Part shown: one piece after another, positions 26,267-35,073 of the stretch
How positions within the stretch are numbered: position 1 is the stretch's first letter
Layout of the letters: each line of letters opens with the position of its first letter
Assembly: GCA_031550605.1 (NCBI GenBank)
Contig: JAVBOK010000018.1
Location: 1 to 64,000, forward strand
Reading direction: 5' to 3'
Length of the DNA stretch: 64,000 bases
Source: FLUQ01 sp031550605
Lineage (GTDB): Bacteria; Desulfobacterota; Desulfovibrionia; Desulfovibrionales; Desulfovibrionaceae
Notes under the pieces: generated by a model
What the model was told of the DNA's origin: nothing
Seen by the model: only the letters and a program-made list of their open reading frames with translations
Databases searched by the model: none
Translations under genes and position numbers: made by a program

Positions 26267-27136
26267 ATGCCCAAACCGCCGCTGCTGCAACGTCTGGCTC
26301 AAGTGGAAGATCTGACTCCCAGCGAAAGGAAACTGGCGGCGCTGTTCCGGCGCGAATACCCCCATCTGGCCTTTGACAACCTGACGGACATCAGCGCCAA
26401 GGGCGGCGTGGGCAAGGCCACGGTGACCCGCTTTGTCCAGCGGCTGGGCTATCTGAATTTTTACGATTTCAGCAAAACCCTGCGCGACGAAGTCGTGCAG
26501 CATATGGATTCCCCCCTGCACCGTCTGTCCCGCATGAATCAGGAAGTGGCGGAAGCCGCGCCGGACAGGGTGTTTTCCGAATACCTCGATTCCGCCATCC
26601 TGAACCTGCAGCGGACCAAGGAACTGCATTCCGGCAGGAATTTCGCCGCCGCCGTGGACCTTCTGGCCGATGCCAAACGCCCGCTGTTTTTGATGGGCGC
26701 TGTTTCCGCCGAAGGGATCATGAGCTATTTCGCGCAGCTTTTGTGCTATTTCCGCGACAACGTGACGCTGCTCAACGGCAACGTGTCCACCATCGCCCAC
26801 CGCATCGTGAAAATCGAACCCGAGGCGGTGCTGCTGACCTTTTCCTACAACCGCTATCCCAAGATCACGGGCAACGCCATGCGGGTGTTCCACCAGGCCG
26901 GGTGCCAGACCATCCTCATTACCGAACGCCGGTCCTGCCCCCTGCTGCGCCACACCACCGTGCCCATTTTTGTGGAAGCCGAAGGGCCGGGCATGCTGAA
27001 AAGCCGCTGCGCGGGCGTCGCCGCCCTGGAAGCCCTGCTGGCGGCCCTGACCCCCCGCCTTTCCGACCGCATCACCCGGCGGCTGGAATCCATGACCCGC
27101 CTGTTCACCGATTTTGACGTGTACTTTCACCAGTAG
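26267..27136 (+). CDS. RpiR-family transcriptional regulator with SIS domain
   Basis: 289 residues from ATG 26267. The N-terminal helix-turn-helix (about 1-75, LTPSERKLAALFRREYPHLAFDNL, GVGKATVTRFVQRLGYLNFYDFSK) is followed by a C-terminal SIS sugar-phosphate-binding domain (about 120-260). RpiR regulators usually sense phosphosugars. No sugar-metabolism gene is adjacent; it diverges from der with about 136 bp between the starts, and is followed by an R1 repeat. Target genes cannot be inferred from this window. Confidence 0.85.
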   Translation: MPKPPLLQRLAQVEDLTPSERKLAALFRREYPHLAFDNLTDISAKGGVGKATVTRFVQRLGYLNFYDFSKTLRDEVVQHMDSPLHRLSRMNQEVAEAAPDRVFSEYLDSAILNLQRTKELHSGRNFAAAVDLLADAKRPLFLMGAVSAEGIMSYFAQLLCYFRDNVTLLNGNVSTIAHRIVKIEPEAVLLTFSYNRYPKITGNAMRVFHQAGCQTILITERRSCPLLRHTTVPIFVEAEGPGMLKSRCAGVAALEALLAALTPRLSDRITRRLESMTRLFTDFDVYFHQ

Positions 27137-27157
27137 ATAGTGCGGTTTTCCAAAGCC

Positions 27158-27300
27158 GGAACGCCCTGGAGGCCGCGCGGCACAGCGGAGCGGCCGCCCG
27201 CAAGAGGACAGCGCGGCGTGTTTCCGGTGCAGGCCGCTTCGGCTTGTCCGCATCCGGAAAAAGACGTCCTTTCAACACGGCCGGGCAAAAAACCGCAGCG
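27158..27300 (-). repeat. Mosaic intergenic repeat R1, copy C
   Basis: Read on the minus strand it contains GCGGACAAGCCGAAGCGGC followed by an ACGCCGCGCTGTCC-like and CTTGCGGGCGGCCGCT segment, aligning with copies A and B. It lies between the convergent RpiR and dwarf porin genes. Confidence 0.65.
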
Positions 27301-27366
27301 CGGCGCGCTTCGGGCCGGGCCGTCCGCTTGCGAAACCGTCTTTGAATCCGCGCCGGCGCCCATGAC

Positions 27367-27398
27367 AAAAAACGCCTGCCCGGCGTCCGGTGCAGGCG
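27367..27398 (-). terminator. Intrinsic terminator of the dwarf porin gene
   Basis: On the minus strand CGCCTGC and GCAGGCG form a stem followed by six T (27372-27367), 23 bases after the stop codon. Confidence 0.85.
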
Positions 27399-27420
27399 GC
27401 CTTGCGCGTTTTCCGGCGCG

Positions 27421-27966
27421 TCAGAACGAGTACTGCACCCGCAGCATGGCCGCGAAATTGTCCGCCGCGCTGCGGTTCTGCGTATCCGCCTCCGTCGCGA
27501 TGTAGGCGAAATCCAGGGCGATGCCCAAATTTTCGTTCACCCGGTAGAAATTGAGCAACCCCAGCCCCCAGGCCGCGTCAAAAGGCAAATTCCGGTCCGG
27601 CGCGGCATCCGGGCCGGGGGCGAAACCCGCGATTCCGCCGTTTTCGGCGCCGCGCACATACGCCACGCGAGCCTGATGGGTCAGGCCGGGGACAAGGCTC
27701 AGGCTGGCAAGCGGCAACGCGCGCCCCCACAGACCGGAACCGGCGGCGGACGCGGGATGGGCGCGGAACGGGACGCCTTGCGGAACGGGCGCGCCGCCGC
27801 CGGGACCGAGCGCCACCAGGGCGTCGAGAAAGGGCAGGGTAAAGAAAAACCCGTCGGCATGGCCGCAACGCCATTGTCCCCGGCCCGCGTCCGGGTCCGA
27901 GGCAAACGCGCTTCCCGCGCCCAGAATGCAGCAGAACGCCATGACCAGGGCGATGATTCCGCGCAT
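27421..27966 (-). CDS. Dwarf porin-like outer-membrane protein
   Basis: 181 residues with a signal peptide (about 22 residues, GSAFAS). The last 45 residues parallel the C-terminus of the full porin next door: YRVNENLGIALDFAYIATE...TQNRSAADNFAAMLRVQYSF against YKVNENLTIALDFAYVSMN...PQNRDTNDSFAAMLGFQYAF. It also shares the QARVAYVRG/TARVIYFRG strand. At roughly one third of the porin length it could form only about six to eight strands. It has its own promoter and terminator, so it is probably expressed. It may be a truncated duplicate in use as a small barrel, or a decaying copy; trimer assembly with the porin is conceivable. Confidence 0.75.
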   Translation of the reverse strand: MRGIIALVMAFCCILGAGSAFASDPDAGRGQWRCGHADGFFFTLPFLDALVALGPGGGAPVPQGVPFRAHPASAAGSGLWGRALPLASLSLVPGLTHQARVAYVRGAENGGIAGFAPGPDAAPDRNLPFDAAWGLGLLNFYRVNENLGIALDFAYIATEADTQNRSAADNFAAMLRVQYSF

Positions 27967-28028
27967 GTGCTTTTCCTCCCTTGCCGATCAAACGCATGCC
28001 GTCCGCCGGTGAGGGGAAGGCACTATCA

Positions 28029-28057
28029 GGAATACACGGTCTGAAAAATAATGTCAA
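28029..28057 (-). promoter_or_regulatory. Candidate promoter of the dwarf porin gene
   Basis: On the minus strand TTGACA (28057-28052) and TATTCC (28034-28029) are 17 bases apart, about 65 bp before the start codon. The -35 box is perfect; the -10 box is weak. Confidence 0.5.
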
Positions 28058-28086
28058 AAAAGAAAAAGAAATAGCTGGAAGCGGAT

Positions 28087-28115
28087 AAAAAAACCGGGGA
28101 CCCGAAGGCCCCCGG
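28087..28115 (-). terminator. Intrinsic terminator of the porin gene
   Basis: On the minus strand CCGGGG...CCCCGG forms a GC-rich stem with a short loop, followed by seven T (28093-28087), 25 bases after the porin stop. It separates the porin from the dwarf paralogue. Confidence 0.88.
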
Positions 28116-28139
28116 CGAAACGTCCGCAGTTTCGGACAA

Positions 28140-29570
28140 TTAGAAAGCGTACTGGAAGCCCAGCATGGCCGCGAAGCTGTCGTTGGTGTCGCGGTTCTGG
28201 GGACCCATGTTCATGGAAACGTACGCGAAATCCAGGGCGATGGTCAGGTTTTCGTTGACCTTGTATTCGTTGTCCAGGTTGATTTCCCAGCCGGAGTCGG
28301 AGGTCATCAGGTAGCCAGGGTGAGAGCCGTTGATGGCGCCGACGCCGTTGCCGCCGATGGGGTAGAAGGTGTTGCGGGTGTAGGGGGTGTTGCTGCCGTC
28401 GCCTTCGTTGGTGCCGCGGAAGTATATCACGCGGGCGGTGTGCTTCAGGTTCTGCACGAAGGACAGGTCGGCGATTTCCGCGCCCAGGCCCCAGGTGCCG
28501 ATGCCGCTGGTGCTGACGGCGCAGTCGCCGTTACGCCAACGCTGGTTGGAGAAGCCGTAGCGGCTCATCAGGAAGCCGTTGTCGTCGGACACGATGGGCA
28601 TGGTGCCGCGGTCGTCTTTCGCCTTGTCGCCGGAAGCGTACCAGGCCAGCAGGCTGGTGGTGCCCCAGGAGAACTTGTAGCCGGCCTGCAGGGCCGCATA
28701 GTAGCCCCAGGTGTCGCTGTCGGAGTCGCCGGTTTCCAGGCCGCCCATCATGGCGTCCATCTTCACGAAGAAAGGATCGATAATGGGCAGTTCAAAGGTC
28801 GTGCCGAACCACCAGCCGTAGGTCTGGCTGTCAACATTGCCCCAGTTGCGCATACCGCGGCCGCGGCCGTTGCCGGTGCTGTTGCCGGCGCCCTGCACGG
28901 TCATGTCGCCGTTGTTCTGGGTGGTGTAGTAGGTGCTGTCCTTGCCGATCATGGCGAACATGCCCCAGGGGGTCAGACGCACGGCCTGGGTCTTGACGGG
29001 CAGCATGAAGCCGAACATGTCCATTTCGTCGTTCAGGTTAGTGGAGCCTTCGCCTTGAGAGATGTCGTACGGACGAGCCCAGAACACGGTCAGGCCGACT
29101 TCGGGGGTGAACTGGGTGGACACGGTCACGCCGGCCACGTCAGCGTCCATAACCGGGTTGCCGGCCACGACCCAGGGCAGACGCAGGCCCTGCACGCCTT
29201 GGCGGGTCTTGATCTGGGTGCCGGGAAGGGTCCAGTCAAGATACGCGTGCTTCACTTTGATCATGCTGGTGTTGTCGGCATCCAGACGGCCGCCGTCACG
29301 GCCGTACTGCAGGTCGCCGATTTCGAAGTTCAACAGCGCGCTCAGGGTTTCAGAGGCGATGAAGCTGATCTGGGTGCGCAGACGCATGCGGAACATGGTG
29401 TTGTCGTAATGCGCGCCGTCGCTGCGGCTGGCTTTGTACATGCTGTAGTTTTCGTAATAGCCGTAGCTCCACTGCCACTGGCCGTTCACTTTCACGTCGA
29501 TGGCGGCGGCGGTGCCCAGGGAGCCCAGGATAAAGCCGGCGGCCATGATCAGCGTGATCAGTTTTTTCAT
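28140..29570 (-). CDS. Outer-membrane homotrimeric porin (Desulfovibrio type)
   Basis: 476 residues from ATG 29570 (GGAAGAAACC upstream), beginning with a signal peptide (MKKLITLIMAAGFILGSLG, cleavage near AAA). The mature protein is strand-rich throughout, opens with VKVNGQWQWSYGYYENY and ends in an aromatic residue (FQYAF), the usual signal for barrel insertion. It matches the porin family described mainly from Desulfovibrio, which forms general diffusion channels. Codon choice looks optimised and it has its own promoter and terminator, consistent with a very abundant protein. Confidence 0.92.
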   Translation of the reverse strand: MKKLITLIMAAGFILGSLGTAAAIDVKVNGQWQWSYGYYENYSMYKASRSDGAHYDNTMFRMRLRTQISFIASETLSALLNFEIGDLQYGRDGGRLDADNTSMIKVKHAYLDWTLPGTQIKTRQGVQGLRLPWVVAGNPVMDADVAGVTVSTQFTPEVGLTVFWARPYDISQGEGSTNLNDEMDMFGFMLPVKTQAVRLTPWGMFAMIGKDSTYYTTQNNGDMTVQGAGNSTGNGRGRGMRNWGNVDSQTYGWWFGTTFELPIIDPFFVKMDAMMGGLETGDSDSDTWGYYAALQAGYKFSWGTTSLLAWYASGDKAKDDRGTMPIVSDDNGFLMSRYGFSNQRWRNGDCAVSTSGIGTWGLGAEIADLSFVQNLKHTARVIYFRGTNEGDGSNTPYTRNTFYPIGGNGVGAINGSHPGYLMTSDSGWEINLDNEYKVNENLTIALDFAYVSMNMGPQNRDTNDSFAAMLGFQYAF

Positions 29571-29658
29571 GGTTTCTTCCTTTCCTTTTGCGAAATTTGT
29601 AAATGCATTGCCTCTGCGGACGTTTCGGGGCCGCCCTTTACAGGCCGGCTTACTTGGC

Positions 29659-29687
29659 GATGTAGCCGCGTCAAAATTTTCTGTCAA
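29659..29687 (-). promoter_or_regulatory. Candidate promoter of the porin gene
   Basis: On the minus strand TTGACA (29687-29682) and TACATC (29664-29659) are separated by 17 bases, about 90 bp before the start codon. The region further upstream (29700-29870) is strikingly AT-rich for this genome, which fits an activating upstream element. Confidence 0.5.
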
Positions 29688-29941
29688 TGTAAAGTTCAAA
29701 TATTTTCACGCCCCCAAACGATGTTTCCCCATATTTAGCTAATTTATTTATTTTTTTTCTGAAAGCAACCCGGATCATTTTTCGCGCTCCGGCATTCCGG
29801 GTAAAAATTTTTCTACCCATGTGATCGGCCTTATTTTCTTTTTTAGCACTTGCCTAAAACCATCTTCTATTGGTAAAGCCAAAAATAGCGAAAACCCCTT
29901 GCCCGGTCTTCGCCACAACCTATCGTACCGGGGGTTCTGTC

Positions 29942-30241
29942 ATGCAACGCATTTTCCGCGCCGCCGCTGTTTCCTTCTTTTTGCTGTTCGCTTTCGCCGC
30001 CGTCTGTTTTTCCGCCGACGCCGCCGCCCTGTACCAGCGCTGCGTCGGCTGCCACGGGGCCGACGGGTCCAAGCCGCCCCACGTGGTCAAAGGCCAGAGC
30101 GCCGACGCCCTGCTGGCCAAGATGAAAGGGTACGCCGACGGCACCTACGGCGGCGCCCAGAAAGGCCTGATGGCCAACCTGGTCAAGAACCTTTCCCCGG
30201 AAGACATGAAAGTTCTGGCCGGCCACATGGCCAAGTTCTAA
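29942..30241 (+). CDS. Small periplasmic cytochrome c
   Basis: 99 residues with a signal peptide (to about residue 26, FSADA). One haem-binding motif, CVGCH (Cys34, Cys37, His38), and a likely sixth ligand Met77 in KGLMANLV. This is a short class I (c553-like) cytochrome. It is the first gene of the oxidase operon, 27 bp before the Sco gene, and is probably the electron donor to the oxidase. About 370 bp separate it from the divergent porin; that gap is AT-rich and contains no other gene. Confidence 0.9.
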   Translation: MQRIFRAAAVSFFLLFAFAAVCFSADAAALYQRCVGCHGADGSKPPHVVKGQSADALLAKMKGYADGTYGGAQKGLMANLVKNLSPEDMKVLAGHMAKF

Positions 30242-30268
30242 GCCGCCGCCACGCCGCAGGGTACACGG

Positions 30269-31318
30269 ATGCGTATGGTGCGCCGTTTCGCAGGCATGCT
30301 GCTGGCTTTCTCGCTGGCCTTTTCCGGCCCGCCGGGCGCGGTCCCGGCGGCCGCCGGAGCGGATTCCGCAATCCCTCCGGGGGGGCTTGCGGAGCAAGCC
30401 GGCCCGCCAGGGTCCTGGAGCGACAAGGCCGCGTTTGCCGGGCACGGATCGGCGAACGTGGCTGCGTCCGCCGGAGCGGAAGCGGCCATTCCCGTCCTGC
30501 CCGGACCGGGGATCGCGACCCCGGAACTGGCCCGCCGCGCGGCGGAGAAATCCGCCACGGTCAAGTCCCTGCCCAAGGAGCAGCTTGACTATTACGCCGG
30601 GGTGGATGAACGCCTGGGGCAGGTGGTTCCCCGGGGCATCACCGTCCGGGACGAGGACGGCAGGACCCGCGATTTCGCCGAGTTTCTGGACAAGCCCGCG
30701 CTGCTGGCGCCGGTGTATTTTTCCTGCCCGGCCACCTGCCATCTGCTGCTCGGCACCCTGGCCGGCACCCTGCCCCGCATGGTGGAGCGCGACAAGGACG
30801 GGAAGATCACCGGCGGGCTTCTGCCCGGCCGCGATTACCGCGTCCTGTCCGTCAGCTTCGACGAAACCGACACCCCGCAACTGGCCAGCCGCCGCAAAAA
30901 CAACTTCCTTGCCGCCCTGGATTTCGCCTATCCGCCCGACGGCTGGCGTTTTCTGACCGCGGACAGGGAATCCATCCGCGCCCTGATGCACGCCGTGGGT
31001 TTCCGTTTCAAGCGCGAAGGCCGCGATTTCATCCACCCCTCGGTGATGATGGCCCTTGCGCCGGGCGGCAAGGTCACCCGGTATCTGTACGGGCAGAGCT
31101 TCATGCCTTTCGACCTGACCATGGCCGTCAGCGAGGCGGAACAGGGCCTCATCGGCCTGTCCGTCAAGCGCATGGTCAGCTATTGCTTCACCTATGACCC
31201 GGCCAGCCGCAAGTACGTGTTCAACTTCGTGCGCGTGGCCGGCATCTGCATTCTGGGCGGGGCCGGACTCTTCTTTCTGGCCCTGGTGCTTGCCCCGCGC
31301 CGGAAGAAAAAAACGTGA
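30269..31318 (+). CDS. Sco1/SenC-family copper chaperone for cytochrome oxidase
   Basis: 349 residues. An N-terminal signal/anchor and an alanine/proline-rich stretch (about 25-90) precede a thioredoxin-like Sco domain with the copper ligands Cys153 and Cys157 (CPATC) and His256 (FIHPS). A C-terminal membrane helix (about 312-340, GICILGGAGLFFLALVLA) is present. Sco proteins deliver copper to the CuA site of oxidase subunit II, whose gene follows in the same operon. An ATG two codons downstream is an alternative start. Confidence 0.9.
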   Translation: MRMVRRFAGMLLAFSLAFSGPPGAVPAAAGADSAIPPGGLAEQAGPPGSWSDKAAFAGHGSANVAASAGAEAAIPVLPGPGIATPELARRAAEKSATVKSLPKEQLDYYAGVDERLGQVVPRGITVRDEDGRTRDFAEFLDKPALLAPVYFSCPATCHLLLGTLAGTLPRMVERDKDGKITGGLLPGRDYRVLSVSFDETDTPQLASRRKNNFLAALDFAYPPDGWRFLTADRESIRALMHAVGFRFKREGRDFIHPSVMMALAPGGKVTRYLYGQSFMPFDLTMAVSEAEQGLIGLSVKRMVSYCFTYDPASRKYVFNFVRVAGICILGGAGLFFLALVLAPRRKKKT

Positions 31319-31389
31319 CCAAAGGGGCGCGGCCCCTTGGCAAGGGGTTCGGGGGACAGGATCCCCCGGCCGCCGGAGGCATAGCGCGT

Positions 31390-33000
31390 ATGACGACGGA
31401 CAGCTTTCTCAAGCCGAAACCGGGAACGGCCGGGGGCCTCGCCTCCTGGCTGTTCACCACGGACCACAAGCGCATCGGGATCCTGTACCTGTACTGCATC
31501 CTGGGCATGTTCCTGGTGGGGCTGCTGCTGGGGTTCTGCATCCGGCTGCAGCTGATGACGCCGGAATCGGGCTTCATGCAGCCCAGAACGTACAACGCGC
31601 TGTTCACGGTGCACGGCGTGGTCATGATTTTCCTGGTGGTGATCCCCAGCATCCCGGCGGCCTTCGGCAACATTTTTCTGCCCATCCAGATCGGGGCGGA
31701 GGATGTGGCCTTTCCGCGCCTGAACATTTTTTCCTGGTGGCTGTACGCCATCGGGGCGGTACTGGCCGCCGTGGCCATTTTCACGGGCAGCGGCGCGCCG
31801 GACACGGGCTGGACCTTTTACGTGCCCTTCAGCCGGGTGACCACCACCAACGTCAGCCTGGCGGTGTTCGCGGTCTTTATTCTGGGCTTTTCCTCCATCC
31901 TGACCGGGTTGAACTTCATCACCTCCATCCACCGCCTGCGCGCGCCGGGCATGACCTGGACGAAGCTGCCGCTGTTCTGCTGGTCCCTGTACGCCACGGG
32001 CTGGATCCAGGTGCTGGCCACCCCGGTGCTGGCCATCACCCTGCTGCTGATCATGGCCGAACGCATGTTGGGGGTGGGGCTGTTCGATCCCTCGCGCGGG
32101 GGCGATCCCATCCTGTACCAGCATCTGTTCTGGCTGTATTCGCACCCGGCGGTGTACGTCATGATCCTGCCGGCCATGGGGGTCATTTCCGAGATCCTGC
32201 CGGTGTTCGCGCGCAAATCCATTTTCGGGTACAAGATGATCGCCTTTTCCAGCCTGGCCATCGCCTTTGCGGGGTCCCTGGTCTGGGCCCACCACATGTT
32301 CGTTTCCGGCATGAGCGATACCGCCGTGCTGGTCTTTTCCTTTCTGACCTTCGTGGTGGCCATCCCTTCGGCCATCAAGGTTTTCAACTGGGTGGCCACG
32401 CTGTACAAGGGCAGCATCCGCCTGGAGCCGCCGCTGTGGTTCGCCCTGGCCTTTCTGTTTCTGTTCTCCATCGGCGGCCTGACCGGGCTGGTGGTGGGCG
32501 CGGCGGGCACGGACGTGCATGTGCACGACACCTACTTCGTGGTCGCGCATTTTCATTACGTGATTTTCGGCGGCCTGGGTTTCGCCCTGTTCGGGGCCAT
32601 GCACTACTGGTTTCCCAAGATATACGGCCGGATGTATGACAAGCGCGGCGCCAACCTGTCCTGCCTTCTGGCTTTCATCGGTTTCAACCTGCTGTACTTC
32701 CCCATGTTCATCGCGGGGATGGAAGGCATGCCCCGGCGCTATTACACGTATCCGGCCAAGTACGCCGCAACGCAGATGATTTCCACCGTGGGGTCATGGA
32801 TACTGGCCGCCGCCATGCTGTATATGTTCTGGAACCTGATCCGGAGCATGCGCGGCGGGCCGGCCGCGGGCGGCAACCCCTGGGGCGGCGCCACCCTGGA
32901 ATGGACCATCCCGTCCCCGCCGCCGCACCACAATTTCCCGTCCGAGCCGGTGGATATCCGCTCGCCCTATGACTACAGGGGGATAGAACCCGATGCGTGA
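31390..33000 (+). CDS. coxA: Cytochrome c oxidase subunit I (A2-type haem-copper oxidase)
   Basis: 536 residues from ATG 31390 (GGAGG eleven bases upstream). A GTG at 31315 overlapping the Sco stop is in frame but would add a low-complexity leader. The sequence has twelve membrane helices and the haem/copper ligands, including HHMFVSG and HDTYFVVAHFHYV. The K-channel/active-site region reads YSHPAVYV (Tyr250 to Val255), where A1-type enzymes have a glutamate (HPEVY); YSHPxV is the hallmark of the A2 subfamily. It is the catalytic subunit that reduces oxygen to water and pumps protons. Its presence in a presumed anaerobe points to oxygen defence or micro-oxic respiration. Confidence 0.95.
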   Translation: MTTDSFLKPKPGTAGGLASWLFTTDHKRIGILYLYCILGMFLVGLLLGFCIRLQLMTPESGFMQPRTYNALFTVHGVVMIFLVVIPSIPAAFGNIFLPIQIGAEDVAFPRLNIFSWWLYAIGAVLAAVAIFTGSGAPDTGWTFYVPFSRVTTTNVSLAVFAVFILGFSSILTGLNFITSIHRLRAPGMTWTKLPLFCWSLYATGWIQVLATPVLAITLLLIMAERMLGVGLFDPSRGGDPILYQHLFWLYSHPAVYVMILPAMGVISEILPVFARKSIFGYKMIAFSSLAIAFAGSLVWAHHMFVSGMSDTAVLVFSFLTFVVAIPSAIKVFNWVATLYKGSIRLEPPLWFALAFLFLFSIGGLTGLVVGAAGTDVHVHDTYFVVAHFHYVIFGGLGFALFGAMHYWFPKIYGRMYDKRGANLSCLLAFIGFNLLYFPMFIAGMEGMPRRYYTYPAKYAATQMISTVGSWILAAAMLYMFWNLIRSMRGGPAAGGNPWGGATLEWTIPSPPPHHNFPSEPVDIRSPYDYRGIEPDA

Positions 33001-33637
33001 GAACAGGGACCATCAGGCCGTCGAATACGTCCGGCCCCAAAGTCTGGAAAACGGGGAGGACGAAACCGCCCGCATCGGCATGTGGTTGTTCCTGTTCACG
33101 GAAGTGCTGCTGTTCGGCGGGCTGTTTCTGCTTTTTGCCGTGTACCTGCACCGCTATCCCGCCGAATTCCACCAGGGGGGGCTGTATCTGGACCGCCTCC
33201 ACGGCGCGGTCAATACAGTGGTGCTGATCACCAGCAGCTTCACCGTCGCCCTTGCGGTTTCGGCCCTGCAGTCGGGCAAAAGCGGCCGCGCGACAAGATG
33301 TCTGGACTGCACCGTGGCGCTGGCCCTGACCTTTCTGGTCATCAAGTATTTCGAATGGAGCGCGAAAATCCACCACGGCATTTACCCGCAGGGGCCGGAA
33401 CTGCTGAAACTGCCCCTGGGCGAAATGATCTTTTTCAACCTGTACTATCTGATGACCGGCCTGCACGCGGCGCACGTGGTCATCGGTTCCGGGATCATCC
33501 TGTTCGCGCGGCGCAGGATCAAAACCGGGGCGGTGACGGAAAAGAACCCGTCCCTGCTGGAAAACACGGGCCTGTACTGGCACCTGGTGGACCTGGTCTG
33601 GATTTACCTGTTCCCGCTTTTTTACCTGGCGGTGTGA
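32993..33637 (+). CDS. coxC: Cytochrome c oxidase subunit III
   Basis: 214 residues; its ATG lies eight bases inside the coxA end, so translation is coupled. Five membrane helices, starting with ARIGMWLFLFTEVLLFGGLF and ending in a WHLVDLVWIYLFPLFYL helix, the signature of the family. It lacks redox centres and stabilises the core enzyme. The five-helix short form is common in bacteria. Confidence 0.92.
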   Translation: MRENRDHQAVEYVRPQSLENGEDETARIGMWLFLFTEVLLFGGLFLLFAVYLHRYPAEFHQGGLYLDRLHGAVNTVVLITSSFTVALAVSALQSGKSGRATRCLDCTVALALTFLVIKYFEWSAKIHHGIYPQGPELLKLPLGEMIFFNLYYLMTGLHAAHVVIGSGIILFARRRIKTGAVTEKNPSLLENTGLYWHLVDLVWIYLFPLFYLAV

Positions 33638-33640
33638 CCC

Positions 33641-33925
33641 ATGAACCACGACAACAGCCATATCGTCCCGCCGCATCTGTACGCGCTGGTGTATTTCGCG
33701 CTGCTGGCCCTGACCGCCCTGACCGTGGCCGTCGCGTACATGCATTTCATCTTTTTCCACGTGGTGGTGGCCCTGACGGTGGCGACGGCCAAAGCGGCCC
33801 TGGTGATGCTCTATTTCATGCACCTGCGCTGGGCGAGCAAAACCGTTATCGCCATGGTGCTGACCATGACCGTGATTCTGGCCATCATCATCGGGTTCAC
33901 TTTTTTCGACGTGGCATACCGGTGA
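33641..33925 (+). CDS. Cytochrome c oxidase subunit IV-type small protein
   Basis: 94 residues, three membrane helices, with the pattern of prokaryotic oxidase subunit IV (AKAALVMLYFMHLRW in the second helix). It starts three bases after coxC and lies 56 bp before the subunit II gene. Role: accessory subunit in assembly or stability, by family. Confidence 0.88.
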   Translation: MNHDNSHIVPPHLYALVYFALLALTALTVAVAYMHFIFFHVVVALTVATAKAALVMLYFMHLRWASKTVIAMVLTMTVILAIIIGFTFFDVAYR

Positions 33926-33981
33926 TCTGACGAAAGCGGGGCGCCGCCCCATCCCGCAACAGGGGAAAATGGAACACGCAT

Positions 33982-35073
33982 ATGTACCTGGAATCCCTTT
34001 CTCCCGTGCAAAAGGTCGATTTCGCCTTTTATCTGATCTTCGGCTTTTCCGCCGTGATGCTGCTGGGCCTGACCTGCACCGCCGCGTATTTCGTCTGGCG
34101 CTACCGCGCGAGCCGCCATCCGCGGGCGGAAGACATCAGGGGCAACATCGTTGCGGAAGTCATCTGGACCCTGATCCCCAGCCTGATGGTCCTCGGCCTG
34201 TTCCATTACGGCTGGGTGGGATTTCGCGCCCTGCGCGACGCGCCCGCCGACGCCATCCCCGTAACGGTCACGGCCCGCATGTGGTCCTGGAGCTTCACCT
34301 ACCCCAACGGCAAGCACAGCAACGTGCTGGTGGCGCCGGCGGACAGGCCGGTGAAGCTGATCATGACCAGCCGCGACGTGATCCACAGCTTTTTCGCGCC
34401 CGCGTTCCGCATCAAGATGGACACGGTGCCGGGCATGCAGACCTACGCCTGGTTCAAGGCCGCGCGCGCCGGCGACTATGACGTGTTCTGCGCCGAATAC
34501 TGCGGCGACAAGCACGCGGACATGCTCGCCACCATCCGGGTGGTGGACGAGGCCGAATACGCGACATGGCTGAACAGGCCGGAAGAAGCCGCCGGCGCGG
34601 AAGCGGGCAAACAGCTTATGGACGCCCAGGGCTGCTTCGCCTGCCATTCCGTGGACGGCGGACCCGGCGTGGGCCCCACCTTCAAGGGCGCCTGGAACCA
34701 TGCCGTCACCGTGCACGAGAGCGGCGTGAAGAAGCGGATCAGGGCCGACGACGCCTATATGCGCGAATCCGTCACCCATCCGGAAAAAAAGATCGCCGAC
34801 GGGTACGACAACACCATGCCGCCCTATCCTGACCTTACCAAGAACCAGTTGGACAGCATGATGGAATTTTTGCGGTCCCTGGCGGAAAGCGGCGGCAACG
34901 GCGCGGCGGCGGAAAACGCCCCTCCCGCCGGGGGACCCTCCCCGGACGCGGCGGGCACGCCCTCCGCGGAAACCGCGCCCCGGACCGCGCCGGAAAACGC
35001 CCCCGCGCGGGAAACGGAATCTCCCGCCAAAGCGGCCCCCGGCACACCCCCGACGCAGGCTGGGAAGCCGTGA
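33982..35073 (+). CDS. coxB: Cytochrome c oxidase subunit II fused to cytochrome c
   Basis: 363 residues. Two N-terminal membrane helices (about 13-37 and 56-78) are followed by the CuA cupredoxin domain with DVIHSFFAPAF and CAEYCGDKHADM (Cys170, Glu172, Cys174, His178, Met181). Then comes a fused class I cytochrome c with CFACH (Cys218, Cys221, His222). The final 70 residues are rich in alanine, proline and glutamate and look like a flexible tail. The gene is unusually last among the structural subunits; the more common order is II-I-III-IV. Its stop overlaps the next start (GTGA). Confidence 0.95.
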   Translation: MYLESLSPVQKVDFAFYLIFGFSAVMLLGLTCTAAYFVWRYRASRHPRAEDIRGNIVAEVIWTLIPSLMVLGLFHYGWVGFRALRDAPADAIPVTVTARMWSWSFTYPNGKHSNVLVAPADRPVKLIMTSRDVIHSFFAPAFRIKMDTVPGMQTYAWFKAARAGDYDVFCAEYCGDKHADMLATIRVVDEAEYATWLNRPEEAAGAEAGKQLMDAQGCFACHSVDGGPGVGPTFKGAWNHAVTVHESGVKKRIRADDAYMRESVTHPEKKIADGYDNTMPPYPDLTKNQLDSMMEFLRSLAESGGNGAAAENAPPAGGPSPDAAGTPSAETAPRTAPENAPARETESPAKAAPGTPPTQAGKP

